A stretch of DNA of 64,000 nucleotides from Jannaschia sp. CCS1 (GCF_000013565.1 NC_007802.1:2046001-2110000), one strand, 5' to 3'; shown: positions 52,640 to 61,518, numbered from the stretch's first letter. Notes: generated by a model not told the origin, from the sequence alone. Program-made: numbers and translations.

Positions 52640-53343
52640 GGACGCTCCAACCAGCCTTGCAGCGCCTGAGTTGTCCGCTCGGGCTGCTCCAGCGTTGGTA
52701 AATGGCCTGCGCCCTGGATGACCTGTAGCTCCGCGCCGGGAATGAGATCGCGCATCAGCTCGTGATATCCTGGCGGGCAAAGCGTATCGTCGGTCCCACA
52801 CAGGATCAGGGTCGGTACGTTTACGCGCCTCAAGGCCTCTTGTTGATCAGGACGCGTGGCAAGCGCTTGGGACTGCTGGACAAAGACCTCTGGCCCCAAC
52901 GTCTCCGCCATCGCCATGCAGAGGTCCAGGACCTCACCCGTGCGTGGCCCATCGGTCAGATAATTTGGCTTCATCTCATCGCGCATCACACGGCGCAGAT
53001 GGCCAGCGCGCACGGCCTCGATCTGGGGGGCACGGGCGCGGGCCCGCGCGGGCGGCTCGGCCTTCGGATTGGTGTCGAGCAGGGCAAGGTGGGTCACACG
53101 GTCCGGCGCGCGGGCGATGATCTCCATCGCGACCATCCCCCCCATCGAGAGGCCCGCAAGCGCGAATTGCTGAGGGGCTTGGCCCAAGACATCCTGGGCC
53201 AGAGCGCCGATGGTATCGCGCCCGGTCAAAGGGGCGACCATCACGGCCCTCCTGGCCGACAGCGCCGCGATCTGTGGCGCAAAAAGCCGCGCATCGCACA
53301 TCATACCGGGCAACAGGAGGAGAGGGGGAGGCCGCAAATTCAT
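52633..53343 (-). CDS. Alpha/beta hydrolase
   Basis: 236 aa hydrolase. The catalytic triad is readable: Ser in the nucleophile elbow GLSMGG, Asp in ILCGTDDTLCPP, His in IQGAGHLPTLEQP. An oxyanion-hole-like LLLPGMMCDARLF begins the protein. It has no signal peptide. Substrate unknown. It lies after coxG on the same strand with a 116-bp gap and overlaps the AbrB-family gene, so it may be a co-transcribed tail of the cox operon. Confidence 0.88.
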   Translation of the reverse strand: MNLRPPPLLLLPGMMCDARLFAPQIAALSARRAVMVAPLTGRDTIGALAQDVLGQAPQQFALAGLSMGGMVAMEIIARAPDRVTHLALLDTNPKAEPPARARARAPQIEAVRAGHLRRVMRDEMKPNYLTDGPRTGEVLDLCMAMAETLGPEVFVQQSQALATRPDQQEALRRVNVPTLILCGTDDTLCPPGYHELMRDLIPGAELQVIQGAGHLPTLEQPERTTQALQGWLERPC

Positions 53344-53459
53344 GGCGTGTTGGTGCGCCCATAACCGGCTGTCGTCAAGACTGCGGGCCTCGTGCCCGCC
53401 CGGCGCTGATTACCCCGCACGGGATGCGGTCTGATCCATATGCGACACAGATGAGGTTG

Positions 53460-53915
53460 CTACACGGCGGCGTCCTCATTCACCACATCTGCAAAGGATT
53501 TGAAGAACTTGGCCGCCAGTTTCTCGGCGGTGCTTTGGATCAAACGGCTGCCCAGTTGCGCGAGCTTGCCGCCGATATCGGCCTTCGCCGTGTAGCGCAG
53601 GATCGTCGTCTCCGGCCCGTCGGCGGTCAGCGTCACATCCGCGCCGCCCTTGGCGTGTCCGGCAGCCCCACCGTTGCCCTGGCCGGTCAGCGAAAACGCA
53701 TCCGGCGCGCCTGCAGTATCCAGTTGCACGTCGCCGTTGAACCTGGCTTTCACCGGCCCGACCTTCAGCACGACCTTGGCCTCCAGCTCAGTGTCCGAGT
53801 GTTTGATCAACTCCTCGCAGCCGGGGATGCACTGTCTCAGGATTTCAGGATCGTTGAGCGCGGCGTAGACGCGGTCTTTGGGCGCGTTGATGATGATTTC
53901 ATCTGCCAGTTCCAT
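53460..53915 (-). CDS. coxG: CoxG-like SRPBCC domain protein
   Basis: 151 aa, one START/SRPBCC domain with a large ligand cavity: ELADEIIINAPKDRVYAALN, ILRQCIPGCEELIKHSDTEL, FSLTGQGNGGAAGHAKGGAD and the helix KLAQLGSRLIQSTAEKLAAK. CoxG proteins link CO dehydrogenase to the membrane and quinone pool. Typical CoxG has about 50 further residues with a C-terminal hydrophobic anchor; this one stops after the domain. GAAGGACATTCCC precedes the ATG, directly after the stop of the 33-codon gene. Confidence 0.88.
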   Translation of the reverse strand: MELADEIIINAPKDRVYAALNDPEILRQCIPGCEELIKHSDTELEAKVVLKVGPVKARFNGDVQLDTAGAPDAFSLTGQGNGGAAGHAKGGADVTLTADGPETTILRYTAKADIGGKLAQLGSRLIQSTAEKLAAKFFKSFADVVNEDAAV

Positions 53916-53928
53916 GGGAATGTCCTTC

Positions 53929-54030
53929 TTAGCAGCAAGGGAATTTGATCGTCGCCAATTGCTCGGCCTGCTCAGGCGTCAAAGCAAGTTTGCGGCGCAG
54001 GCGGGCGGCGGCGTGGCGCAGGGTTTTCAT
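53929..54030 (-). CDS. 33-residue small protein ending in Cys-Cys, cox operon
   Basis: A small gene. ATG at 54030 overlaps the stop of the nucleotidyltransferase gene (ATGA) and GGAAG lies seven bases upstream; its stop is followed 13 nt later by the coxG start. The product is basic at the N-terminus (MKTLRHAAARLRRKLAL), then TPEQAEQLATIK and the terminal FPCC. The tight coupling on both sides argues that it is translated. Two terminal cysteines in an operon that builds a Mo-Cu centre suggest metal or sulfur handling; this is inference. Confidence 0.6.
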   Translation of the reverse strand: MKTLRHAAARLRRKLALTPEQAEQLATIKFPCC

Positions 54031-54635
54031 GGGATGTCTTCCAGATTGCCAGCGGTGAGCGCGTCGTAGGCCGCTGGTGTGTCCACATCGGCGTAGAAAC
54101 CTGAGGACGGCAGGACGTGAAACTGAACGTGTTCGGGATGGGTGCGGGTGAACGTTTTGCAGCCCGGTGATCTGGGGTCTGCAAGGAGGGGCGCGCGCAG
54201 GGGTGAGGGCACCACGATGGGATTGCCCCGCTGGTCCCCAAGCGCCGGAATGGAGATGCGTGACGGGTCCGCGGCGGCGTGGGCTGCCAGCAAGGCGTGC
54301 AGGTCATCAGCGGTCAATAGGGGCTGGTCGCCAAGGCCGATGAACAGGGCCCGGGCCTCGGGCGCATTGCGCAATCCGCAGGCGACTGATGTTGGCTGAC
54401 CCTGCGCAAAATCGGGGTTGAAGACTGTTGTGGCACCGCTGCCGTCAAGGGCCGCCGCAACGTCTGATGCCTCATGGCCCGTCACCACCAGAACCGATCC
54501 GGATGTGGCCGCATTGTAGACATCGACCACATGGCGGATCATCGGCACGCCACCCACGGGCAACAGCAATTTGTTCCGCTCCCCCATGCGGCGCGACAGC
54601 CCTGCCGCGAGAAGGATCGCGGTGACATCACGCAT
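54027..54635 (-). CDS. MobA-like molybdopterin nucleotidyltransferase
   Basis: 202 aa Rossmann-type nucleotidyltransferase with the MobA/MocA signature ILLAAGLSRRMGERNKLLLP, then VVTGHEASDV, FNPDFAQGQPTSVACGL and LGDQPLL. It probably attaches CMP (as in MCD, molybdopterin cytosine dinucleotide) or acts in cofactor tailoring for CO dehydrogenase, which uses MCD. It overlaps coxF by eight bases. In Oligotropha the equivalent position is held by coxI and relatives of mobA. The real substrate is not shown by sequence. Confidence 0.85.
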   Translation of the reverse strand: MRDVTAILLAAGLSRRMGERNKLLLPVGGVPMIRHVVDVYNAATSGSVLVVTGHEASDVAAALDGSGATTVFNPDFAQGQPTSVACGLRNAPEARALFIGLGDQPLLTADDLHALLAAHAAADPSRISIPALGDQRGNPIVVPSPLRAPLLADPRSPGCKTFTRTHPEHVQFHVLPSSGFYADVDTPAAYDALTAGNLEDIP

Positions 54636-55398
54636 CGGTTTGCTTCACCGCGACACGCCGGTCTTGCACCAGCTGTGCCAGGATCGACAGGGCGATTTCT
54701 TCGGGGGTGACGGCCCCCAGATCGAGGCCCGCGGGCGCTTGAACGCGGTCGATAGCGGATTGATCGATGCCCACGGCGGCGAGCTTGTCGGCCAGAGAGG
54801 CGTATTTCCTGCGACTTCCGACAAAGGCGATGGAGTTGGTTTGCGCGGATAGCGCGGCCTTCAAAGCCTCCAGATCCCCTTGTCCCTGCGTGGCAATGAC
54901 AACACAACACGGCTTGTTTGGCGGTAAGGTTCCGGTCACAGACCAATGGAATTGTGGGGCCAGGGCATTGAGGGCCTCGGCCACGGGGGATGCGCCGATG
55001 ACCACCAGTTGCGGCGATGGCAGGCAGGGTTCGATGAAGATATCGACCGTGCCACGTGACGGGCAGCCATTGCGCGCAAACCGCATGCCGTCCACTTCGT
55101 CCCCGGCGCTCACGCCTTTCTCGGCCAATAACTCCTCCGGCGCGACGGAGACCAATTGTGGCGTGCCGTCGCGCAAGGCCTGAAGCGCCGCGCGTTTGAC
55201 CGCGCCGTGCGTGCAGCCGCCGCCCAACCAGCCTTGCAGGATCGTTCCATCGGCACTGAGCAGGGCCTTTGCCCCCGGCTTGGCCGCCGTGGACCCGGCC
55301 GTGCGCACGATGGTGGCAAAGGCAAAGGGTTCCGCGCGGTCTCGGAGGTCCTGGGCGGCTTCCGCCAGATCGGAAGAGAGGATTTCGGCCGGGGTCAT
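54628..55398 (-). CDS. coxF: XdhC/CoxF family Mo-enzyme maturation protein
   Basis: 256 aa. The XdhC pattern is clear: AFATIVRTAGSTAAKPGAKA, ILQGWLGGGCTHGAVKRAA near the N-terminus and a Rossmann domain at the C-terminus with IAFVGSRRKYASLADKL and LDLGAVTPEEIALSILAQLV. XdhC-type proteins bind the molybdenum cofactor and insert it into xanthine-oxidase-fold enzymes; CoxF has been implicated in maturing the CO dehydrogenase copper site. ATGA overlap with coxE. Confidence 0.9.
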   Translation of the reverse strand: MTPAEILSSDLAEAAQDLRDRAEPFAFATIVRTAGSTAAKPGAKALLSADGTILQGWLGGGCTHGAVKRAALQALRDGTPQLVSVAPEELLAEKGVSAGDEVDGMRFARNGCPSRGTVDIFIEPCLPSPQLVVIGASPVAEALNALAPQFHWSVTGTLPPNKPCCVVIATQGQGDLEALKAALSAQTNSIAFVGSRRKYASLADKLAAVGIDQSAIDRVQAPAGLDLGAVTPEEIALSILAQLVQDRRVAVKQTDA

Positions 55399-56576
55399 AC
55401 GCGCGCCAGCTCCTGTTCCAAGGCCGCAAGGTCAGCCAGCGTATTGGCCGCCTTGAAGGCATCCAGATAGGGGAGGGCAGCGGCCATGCCCTCGGCCACC
55501 GGTGCGTAATCTGACCAGCCTTTCAGAGGATTGAGCCAGATCACCTTGCAGCCCCGCTTGCGCAGCTTGGCCAGCGCCCCGGCAATCATATCGGGCGCTT
55601 GCGTGTCATAGCCGTCCGACAGGATCAGCACGACGCTGCGGCCATTGACGAAGCGTTTTGCATAGGTGTCGGCAAAGCGCATCAGCGACGGGCCGATCTT
55701 GGAGCCGCCGCCAAAGCCGTCGGCCATCAGGGACATCCGCCCAATCGCGCGCATCGCATCTTTATCGCGCAACGCCTCGGTGATCCGCACAAGGCGGGTG
55801 TGGAAAAGGTAGGCGTCGGCGGCGGTGTCGGCCCGCATCAGTCCGGCGAGGAAGGCGAGAAACACCTTGGCGTAGACGGACATGGAGCCTGAGACATCGC
55901 ACAGCGCCACGATGTTGCGGGTCCGGTCCGGGCGCTTCTTGCGTAGCAGGCGCAGGGGCTCGCCCCCGGTGGCAAGGCTGTGGCGGATGGTCTTGCGGAA
56001 GTGCAGCCTGTCGCCCTTACGGGCAGCGATGCGGCGACGGGAGCGGGCATCGCGGAGGGCCGCTCCCAGGCGGCGGGCGACATCCTCGGCCTCGGCGATT
56101 TCTTCTGGCCGCACCAGATCACGTAAGTCACGCCGGCTCAGGTTGCGTTGCTCGGTCGCGATCAGCTTGCCTGTACCATCACTGTCTGCCGCACCATCCT
56201 GGTCGTCGGGGGCCGTGGCCGAGCCGGAGGCGCTCGCGTCCTCACCTTTGGCATCACGAGATGAATGGACATCGTCGCTGATGGTGCTGGATGGCGTCGG
56301 GATCACCTTGGATTTAACCCGGCCCATGTCCATCCAATAGCTGTCAAAGAGGTCGTCGAACCGCTCCGCCTCCTCTTTACAGCCGGTGCACACGGCGCGT
56401 AGCGCGCGGCGGCTGTCGTCGGGCTGTATGGCGTTTACATGGGTGAGGGCGGCCATGGCCAGATCAGCCTCCGCCACGCCCAGACGCAGCCCGTTTTCAC
56501 GCAGATGCGCGATGAAACCCGCCACCCGCGCCGCAGGACCGGGATCGCGCCCGGCGAATTTCGTCACCCGGCTCAT
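55395..56576 (-). CDS. coxE: CoxE, von Willebrand A domain protein
   Basis: 393 aa. The C-terminal half is a vWA domain with the MIDAS motif DVSGSMSVYAKVFLAFLAGL and a later VVLILSDGYDTQAPDMIAG. The N-terminal half is helical with a Ser/Asp-rich insertion around residues 105-150. CoxE is the vWA partner of the CoxD AAA+ ATPase and helps insert copper in the active site of CO dehydrogenase in Oligotropha. ATGA overlaps on both sides couple it to coxD and coxF. Confidence 0.92.
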   Translation of the reverse strand: MSRVTKFAGRDPGPAARVAGFIAHLRENGLRLGVAEADLAMAALTHVNAIQPDDSRRALRAVCTGCKEEAERFDDLFDSYWMDMGRVKSKVIPTPSSTISDDVHSSRDAKGEDASASGSATAPDDQDGAADSDGTGKLIATEQRNLSRRDLRDLVRPEEIAEAEDVARRLGAALRDARSRRRIAARKGDRLHFRKTIRHSLATGGEPLRLLRKKRPDRTRNIVALCDVSGSMSVYAKVFLAFLAGLMRADTAADAYLFHTRLVRITEALRDKDAMRAIGRMSLMADGFGGGSKIGPSLMRFADTYAKRFVNGRSVVLILSDGYDTQAPDMIAGALAKLRKRGCKVIWLNPLKGWSDYAPVAEGMAAALPYLDAFKAANTLADLAALEQELARV

Positions 56577-57448
56577 GCGGCTTTGACAGCGATGCGGCCT
56601 GCCACTTCGCGGGTGATCTGGGCCTGGTCGCTTTGGGTTTTCAGCAGGGTCGTCAGGGTGGATTGCAAGACGGCGGGGTTGTCGGTGAGGTCCGCGATGC
56701 CAAGGCCCATAAGGGCGGCGGCGAAGTCCAGCATTTCGGCCACGCCGGGGGTCTTCTCCAATTCTTCCTCCCGCAGTCTTTGGACGAAGCCGATGATCTG
56801 TTCGGCCAAACGCGCTTCAACGTCAGGGCAGCGCGCCTTGAGGATGGCCAGCTCCGCCGTGCGGTCGGGGTATTCCACGTAGGTATAGAGGCACCGTCGG
56901 CGCAGGGCGTCCGACAGATCGCGTGTGCCGTTTGAAGTTAGGACGACCATTGGCCGTGTTACAGCCGTGATCGTGCCAAGTTCGGGGATGGAGACCTGAA
57001 AGTCCGAGAGGATTTCCAGCAGGTAGGCCTCGAATTCCTCATCGGCGCGGTCAATCTCGTCGATCAACAGAACCGGGGCCATCTCTTGCGTGATCGCCGC
57101 CAACAGGGGACGTTCCAGCAGGAAGTCGCGGGAAAAGATGCGGTCTTCAACGGCTTTTCCGGTCTCTCCGGCTTCGGATGCGGCGCGTATCGTCAGGAGT
57201 TGCCGCTGGTAGTTCCACTCATAGATCGCTTGCGCGGCGTCCAGCCCTTCATAGCACTGCAGCCGGATCAGACGGGTGTCGCGCACCGCAGACAACGTGC
57301 GCGCAATCTCGGTTTTGCCAACGCCTGCCGCGCCTTCCAGCAGCAGCGGACGGCCCAAAGACAGCGCCAGTTGCAAGGCAACGGCCAGGTCGTCCGAGGC
57401 CACATAGCCCTCAGCCGCCAGCGAAGATTTCAGGTCAGTCCATGTCAT
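56573..57448 (-). CDS. coxD: CoxD, MoxR-type AAA+ ATPase
   Basis: 291 aa. Walker A LLLEGAAGVGKTEIART, Walker B VLLIDEIDRADEEFE, sensor region VVLTSNGTRDLSDALRRRCL and arginine finger are present. MoxR AAA+ proteins work with vWA partners as chaperone-like machines; CoxD is known to be required for sulfuration/activation of the Mo site of CO dehydrogenase. It starts 45 bp after the coxL stop and overlaps coxE. Confidence 0.94.
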   Translation of the reverse strand: MTWTDLKSSLAAEGYVASDDLAVALQLALSLGRPLLLEGAAGVGKTEIARTLSAVRDTRLIRLQCYEGLDAAQAIYEWNYQRQLLTIRAASEAGETGKAVEDRIFSRDFLLERPLLAAITQEMAPVLLIDEIDRADEEFEAYLLEILSDFQVSIPELGTITAVTRPMVVLTSNGTRDLSDALRRRCLYTYVEYPDRTAELAILKARCPDVEARLAEQIIGFVQRLREEELEKTPGVAEMLDFAAALMGLGIADLTDNPAVLQSTLTTLLKTQSDQAQITREVAGRIAVKAA

Positions 57449-57493
57449 GTGAAAACCGGTCCGGCGAGGGCGCGCGCCGCCGGACCTTGTCCC

Positions 57494-59920
57494 TTATCCG
57501 TGCAGGCCAAGATCATTCGCGGTCTTCCAGATCCGCCAATGGTCATGGGGCATGTTGGTGTGCCGATTGCCGAAGGGGCGGAATGCGTCCTGCACCGCGT
57601 TGGAGAAGCACGGCACCCCGCCCACATGGGGGCTTTCGCCCACCCCCTTCGCCCCGATGGGATGGTGCGGAGAGGGCGTGACGGTGAAGTCGGTCTCATA
57701 ATTCGGGACCTCCCAAGCCGTGGGCAGGAAGAAGTCCATCAACGTGCCGGTCTTGCAGTTGCCCATGTCGTCATAGGCGATCTCCTGCCCCAGGGCGACG
57801 GCCAGCGCTTCGGTCAAACCGCCGTGGACCTGTCCTTCGATGATCATCGGGTTGATCCGCGTGCCGCAATCGTCCAGCGCGTAGAAGCGGCGGATCTCTG
57901 GCACACCGGTGTCGACGTCGATATCCATGACGCAGACGTAAGCCCCGAAGGGATAGGTCATGTTGGGCGGATCATAGTAGCTGACCGCCTCTAGGCCCGG
58001 CTCCAACCCCGGAATGGCCTGATTATAGGCGGCAAAGGCCACTTCCTTCATGGTTTTGAACTGCTCCGGCGCGCCTTTTACGACGAAGCGATCCACGTCG
58101 AACTCCACGTCATTGTCGTGGACCTCCAGCAGATAGGCCGCGATCATCTGCGCTTTGGCGCGGATCTTGCGACCGGCCATGGCGGTGGCCGCCCCTGCAA
58201 CGGGGGTGGAGCGGGAGCCGTAGGTGCCAAGCCCGTAGGGGGCCGTGTCGGTGTCGCCTTCTTCAATCGTTATACTGTCGGCGGGCAGGCCGATTTCCGA
58301 GGCCAGGATTTGCGCAAACGTCGTCGCGTGACCCTGGCCCTGGCTGATCGTCCCGAGGCGCGCAATCGCAGACCCCGTGGGGTGGATGCGGATCTCACAG
58401 CTGTCGAACATGCCGAGGCCGAGGATATCGCAGTTCTTCACCGGGCCCGCACCGACGATCTCGGTGAAGAACGACAGGCCGATCCCCATCAGTTTGCGTG
58501 TCTTTCCAGCCTTGAAATCTTCGACACGCTGCGCTTGTTCCGCACGCAGCCCATCGTAGTCCACGGCCTTGAGCGCCTTGTCCCAGGCCGTGTGGTAGTC
58601 GCCGCTGTCGTATTCCCAGCCAAGGGCGGCGGTGTAGGGAAATTGCTCCTTCTTGATGAAGTTGATCCGCCGCAGCTCTGCCGCGTCCATGTTCAGCTCG
58701 ATGGCGAGGACTTCGATCATCCGTTCGATGAAGTAAACGGCCTCCGTCACCCGGAAGGAACAGCGATAGGATACGCCGCCCGGGGCCTTGTTAGTGTAGA
58801 CACCATCGACCTCCAGATATGCCGTGGGGATGTCGTAGGACCCGGTGCAGATATTCATGAAGCCCGCCGGGAATTTGGTCGGGTCGGCGCAGGCGTCAAA
58901 ACCGCCGTGATCCGCTGTCACGTGGCATTTCAGGCCGGTGATCTTGCCCTCCTTGGTGGCGCTGATCTGGCCCGTCATGTGGTAATCCCGCGCGAAGGCG
59001 GTGGTCATCAGATTGTCCATCCGGTCTTCGATCCACTTGACCGGTTTGCCCGTGACGATGGAGGCCACGACAGAGCAGACATAGCCCGGGTAAGCCCCCA
59101 CCTTGTTGCCGAACCCACCGCCGATGTCGGGGCTGATCACACGGATGTTGTGCTCCTCAATGCCGGAAATCAGGGAAACCACAGTACGGATCGCGTGGGG
59201 GGCCTGGAACGTGCCCCAAAGGGTCAGCTTGCCGTTGACCTTGTCCATGCTCGCCACACAGCCGCATGTCTCCAGCGGGCAGGGGTGGGTGCGGTGGTAG
59301 TACATGCTCTCCTCGGCCACGACCTCCGCGTCCGCGATGACCTGATCCGTGGGCTCCTTGTCGCCCGCTTCCCACGTGAAGATGTGGTTGGGATGCTTGC
59401 GCGGCCCGTGGGCGCCGGCGGGGATCGTGCCGTCTTCTGCCACCAGATCCTCGCGCAGGACGACATCTGATTGCAGCGCCTCAAACGGGTTTACCAGAAC
59501 GGGCAGCTCTTCGTAGTCGACCTCCACCAACTCAATCCCGTCGGCGGCGGCGTAGCGGTCCTCGGCCACCACAAAGGCGACTTCCTGGCCCTGAAAAAGG
59601 ACCTTGCCGTCGGCCAGCACCATCTGCTTGTCGCCCGCCAGCGTCGGCATCCAGTGCAGGCCAAGCGGCTCCAGATCCGCCGCCGTTAGAACGGCGAGGA
59701 CACCGGGGACGTCCATGGCGGCGGAAATGTCGATGCTCTTGACCCGAGCGTGGGCATAGGGGGAGCGGACGAAATCGCCAAACAGCATACCATCCATCTT
59801 GATGTCATCGACGTAATTGCCCTTGCCTTGGGTGAACCGTGCATCCTCCACCCGCTTGCGCGAGCAGCCCATGCCTTTGAGGTTATCAATGCGTTCCTCA
59901 CGCGAAACTTCGTCTTTCAT
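57494..59920 (-). CDS. coxL: Aerobic carbon monoxide dehydrogenase large subunit, form I
   Basis: 808 aa molybdo-copper subunit, matching Oligotropha CoxL (809 aa) along its whole length. The active-site loop reads GGVSYRCSFR with the copper-binding Cys387; the CSFR form is the diagnostic mark of form I (true CO oxidising) enzymes, whereas form II has AGAGR-like loops. The preceding residue is Ser384 instead of the usual Ala. The catalytic Glu is in KGVGESPHVGG near the C-terminus, and IGGGFGNKVG and GQGHATTFAQILASE line the cofactor site. It oxidises CO to CO2, passing electrons to CoxS and CoxM. Confidence 0.97.
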   Translation of the reverse strand: MKDEVSREERIDNLKGMGCSRKRVEDARFTQGKGNYVDDIKMDGMLFGDFVRSPYAHARVKSIDISAAMDVPGVLAVLTAADLEPLGLHWMPTLAGDKQMVLADGKVLFQGQEVAFVVAEDRYAAADGIELVEVDYEELPVLVNPFEALQSDVVLREDLVAEDGTIPAGAHGPRKHPNHIFTWEAGDKEPTDQVIADAEVVAEESMYYHRTHPCPLETCGCVASMDKVNGKLTLWGTFQAPHAIRTVVSLISGIEEHNIRVISPDIGGGFGNKVGAYPGYVCSVVASIVTGKPVKWIEDRMDNLMTTAFARDYHMTGQISATKEGKITGLKCHVTADHGGFDACADPTKFPAGFMNICTGSYDIPTAYLEVDGVYTNKAPGGVSYRCSFRVTEAVYFIERMIEVLAIELNMDAAELRRINFIKKEQFPYTAALGWEYDSGDYHTAWDKALKAVDYDGLRAEQAQRVEDFKAGKTRKLMGIGLSFFTEIVGAGPVKNCDILGLGMFDSCEIRIHPTGSAIARLGTISQGQGHATTFAQILASEIGLPADSITIEEGDTDTAPYGLGTYGSRSTPVAGAATAMAGRKIRAKAQMIAAYLLEVHDNDVEFDVDRFVVKGAPEQFKTMKEVAFAAYNQAIPGLEPGLEAVSYYDPPNMTYPFGAYVCVMDIDVDTGVPEIRRFYALDDCGTRINPMIIEGQVHGGLTEALAVALGQEIAYDDMGNCKTGTLMDFFLPTAWEVPNYETDFTVTPSPHHPIGAKGVGESPHVGGVPCFSNAVQDAFRPFGNRHTNMPHDHWRIWKTANDLGLHG

Positions 59921-60029
59921 TCCGCCGCCCCTCTTTCGTCTTGGCCTACCACTTCGTTACTTGAGGCCATTACTCGATGGCCTACGGCTGTCCCACATGG
60001 TGCCGGGATGCGGCCCTGCTTCGCGATAC

Positions 60030-60524
60030 TCATTCCGCTGCCTCCTTGGCCGCATTCATCTCAGCCGCAGCCGCCTGAATGCTCTTCACAATGTTCTGGT
60101 AGCCCGTGCAGCGGCAGATGTTGCCCGCCATGCCGAAGCGGATGTCTTCCTCTGTCGGGTTCGGGTTTTCTTCGAGCAGCTTTTGGGCGCGGGTGATCAT
60201 GCCCGGCGTGCAATAGCCGCACTGAAGCCCGTGATGTTCCTTGAACGCGGTCTGCAACGGGTGCAGGGCGTCCGGCCCGCCGATGCCTTCGATGGTCGTG
60301 ACCTCGGCTCCGTCAGCCTGGGCCACGAACATGGTGCAGGATTTGACCGATTTGCCGTTGATCGTGACGGTGCAGGCCCCGCAATGGGACGTCTCGCACC
60401 CGATATGCGGCCCGGTGATGTTGAGCCGCTCGCGCAGCGTATAGATCAGCAATTCGCGCGGCTCGGCCAGGAATTCCTCTTCCTTGCCGTTCACGTTGAG
60501 CGTGATGTGCATTTTCTTAGGCAT
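60030..60524 (-). CDS. coxS: Aerobic CO dehydrogenase small [2Fe-2S] subunit
   Basis: 164 aa. The plant-type [2Fe-2S] cluster is bound by CETSHCGAC followed by SC, and the second cluster by CGYCTPGM and CRCTGYQNI. It relays electrons from the Mo-Cu site to the flavin of CoxM. The ATG at 60524 follows GGGAGAAACACACT; a longer frame to 60563 overlaps coxM. A 109-bp gap, longer than elsewhere in the operon, separates it from coxL and holds no gene. Confidence 0.96.
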   Translation of the reverse strand: MPKKMHITLNVNGKEEEFLAEPRELLIYTLRERLNITGPHIGCETSHCGACTVTINGKSVKSCTMFVAQADGAEVTTIEGIGGPDALHPLQTAFKEHHGLQCGYCTPGMITRAQKLLEENPNPTEEDIRFGMAGNICRCTGYQNIVKSIQAAAAEMNAAKEAAE

Positions 60525-60547
60525 AGTGTGTTTCTCCCTGACGCTGC

Positions 60548-61402
60548 TTAGGCGCGTGACCAAGCGCGTTCGATCGCGCGGCGCAGGATGACGCCTGCCA
60601 CGTGGTTCTTGAAGGCGACGGGGCCGCGGTTGTCCTCGGTCGGGTCGATGTCGCCCAACATGGCGGCGACAGCAGCGTCCAAGGCGGTCGCGTCCACAAC
60701 CGTGCCCACAAGCGCCGCACCTGCGGCCTTGGAAAAGATCGGTGTGTCGCTGAGGTTCGTCATCGCGATAGACGCGCTGGTGCAGGTATCGCCGTCTTTG
60801 GTCATCTGCACGGCGGCGGCGGCGGTCGCATAATCGCCAATCTTGCGCTTCTGCTTCTCGTAGGAATAGCCGCCCCGGGGCATGGGGATCGTCACTGTGG
60901 TCAGCACTTCGTCATCCTCGCGCTCGGTCATATAGGCCGCCTCGTAGAACGCCCGCGCCGGGATCTCACGCTCGCCCTTGGGCCCCACGACGGTGAAGGA
61001 GGCATCCAGACATTGCATCAGGCCCGGCATGTCGTTGCCCGGATCACCGTTGGCAACATTGCCGCCGACGGTCCCCATGTACCGCACCTGAGGATCGGCG
61101 ATCTGCAAGGCCGCCTCGCGCAGGATCGGAGCCGCCTCTGTGAGGCCCGCATGGTCGATGATGTCGGCCTGCGTGACCATCGCGCCGATGCGGATGCTGT
61201 CACCGCCCACCTCAATCTCTGACATGCCTGACAGACCCTGAAGGTCGATCAGATGCGGAATATCGGCCATGCGCAGTTTCATCATGGGGATCAGGCTGTG
61301 GCCGCCCGCCATGACGCGGGCATCGTCGCCGTGTTCTTGCAGAATGGACAGGACGCCGGCCATGTCCTTGGGGCGATAATATTCAAACGCCGCTGGAATC
61401 AT
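60548..61402 (-). CDS. coxM: Aerobic CO dehydrogenase medium (FAD) subunit
   Basis: 284 aa. FAD-binding motifs [13 protein letters not shown] and [15 protein letters not shown] are characteristic of the CoxM/CutM flavoprotein family. It takes electrons from the iron-sulfur subunit and delivers them to the respiratory chain. The start has GGGAGGAGAAAGCCG upstream. It is the first structural gene, 116 bp downstream of the regulator gene. Confidence 0.96.
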   Translation of the reverse strand: MIPAAFEYYRPKDMAGVLSILQEHGDDARVMAGGHSLIPMMKLRMADIPHLIDLQGLSGMSEIEVGGDSIRIGAMVTQADIIDHAGLTEAAPILREAALQIADPQVRYMGTVGGNVANGDPGNDMPGLMQCLDASFTVVGPKGEREIPARAFYEAAYMTEREDDEVLTTVTIPMPRGGYSYEKQKRKIGDYATAAAAVQMTKDGDTCTSASIAMTNLSDTPIFSKAAGAALVGTVVDATALDAAVAAMLGDIDPTEDNRGPVAFKNHVAGVILRRAIERAWSRA

Positions 61403-61452
61403 CGGCTTTCTCCTCCCTTAAAGCGAATGTTCTGGCTAAGAGAGAGACTGCA

Positions 61453-61472
61453 TGCCCTGGCATGTCAGGGCA
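61453..61472 (-). promoter_or_regulatory. Inverted repeat between the MHYT-LytTR gene and coxM
   Basis: TGCCCTG-N6-CAGGGCA, a perfect 7-bp repeat 50 bp before the coxM start. It may be a promoter operator for coxMSLDEFG or a weak terminator of the regulator gene. LytTR proteins usually bind direct repeats, so a different factor may be involved. Confidence 0.45.
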
Positions 61473-61518
61473 CGGGAAAACTCATGAAACACGGGGTCCT
61501 TGCACGAAATGCGCGCCC

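Noticed and set aside
57494-59920. Form II CO dehydrogenase-like (non-CO) hydroxylase
   Set aside because: The active-site loop has the Cys of form I (CSFR), and coxD, coxE, coxF and coxG accompany it in the form I order.
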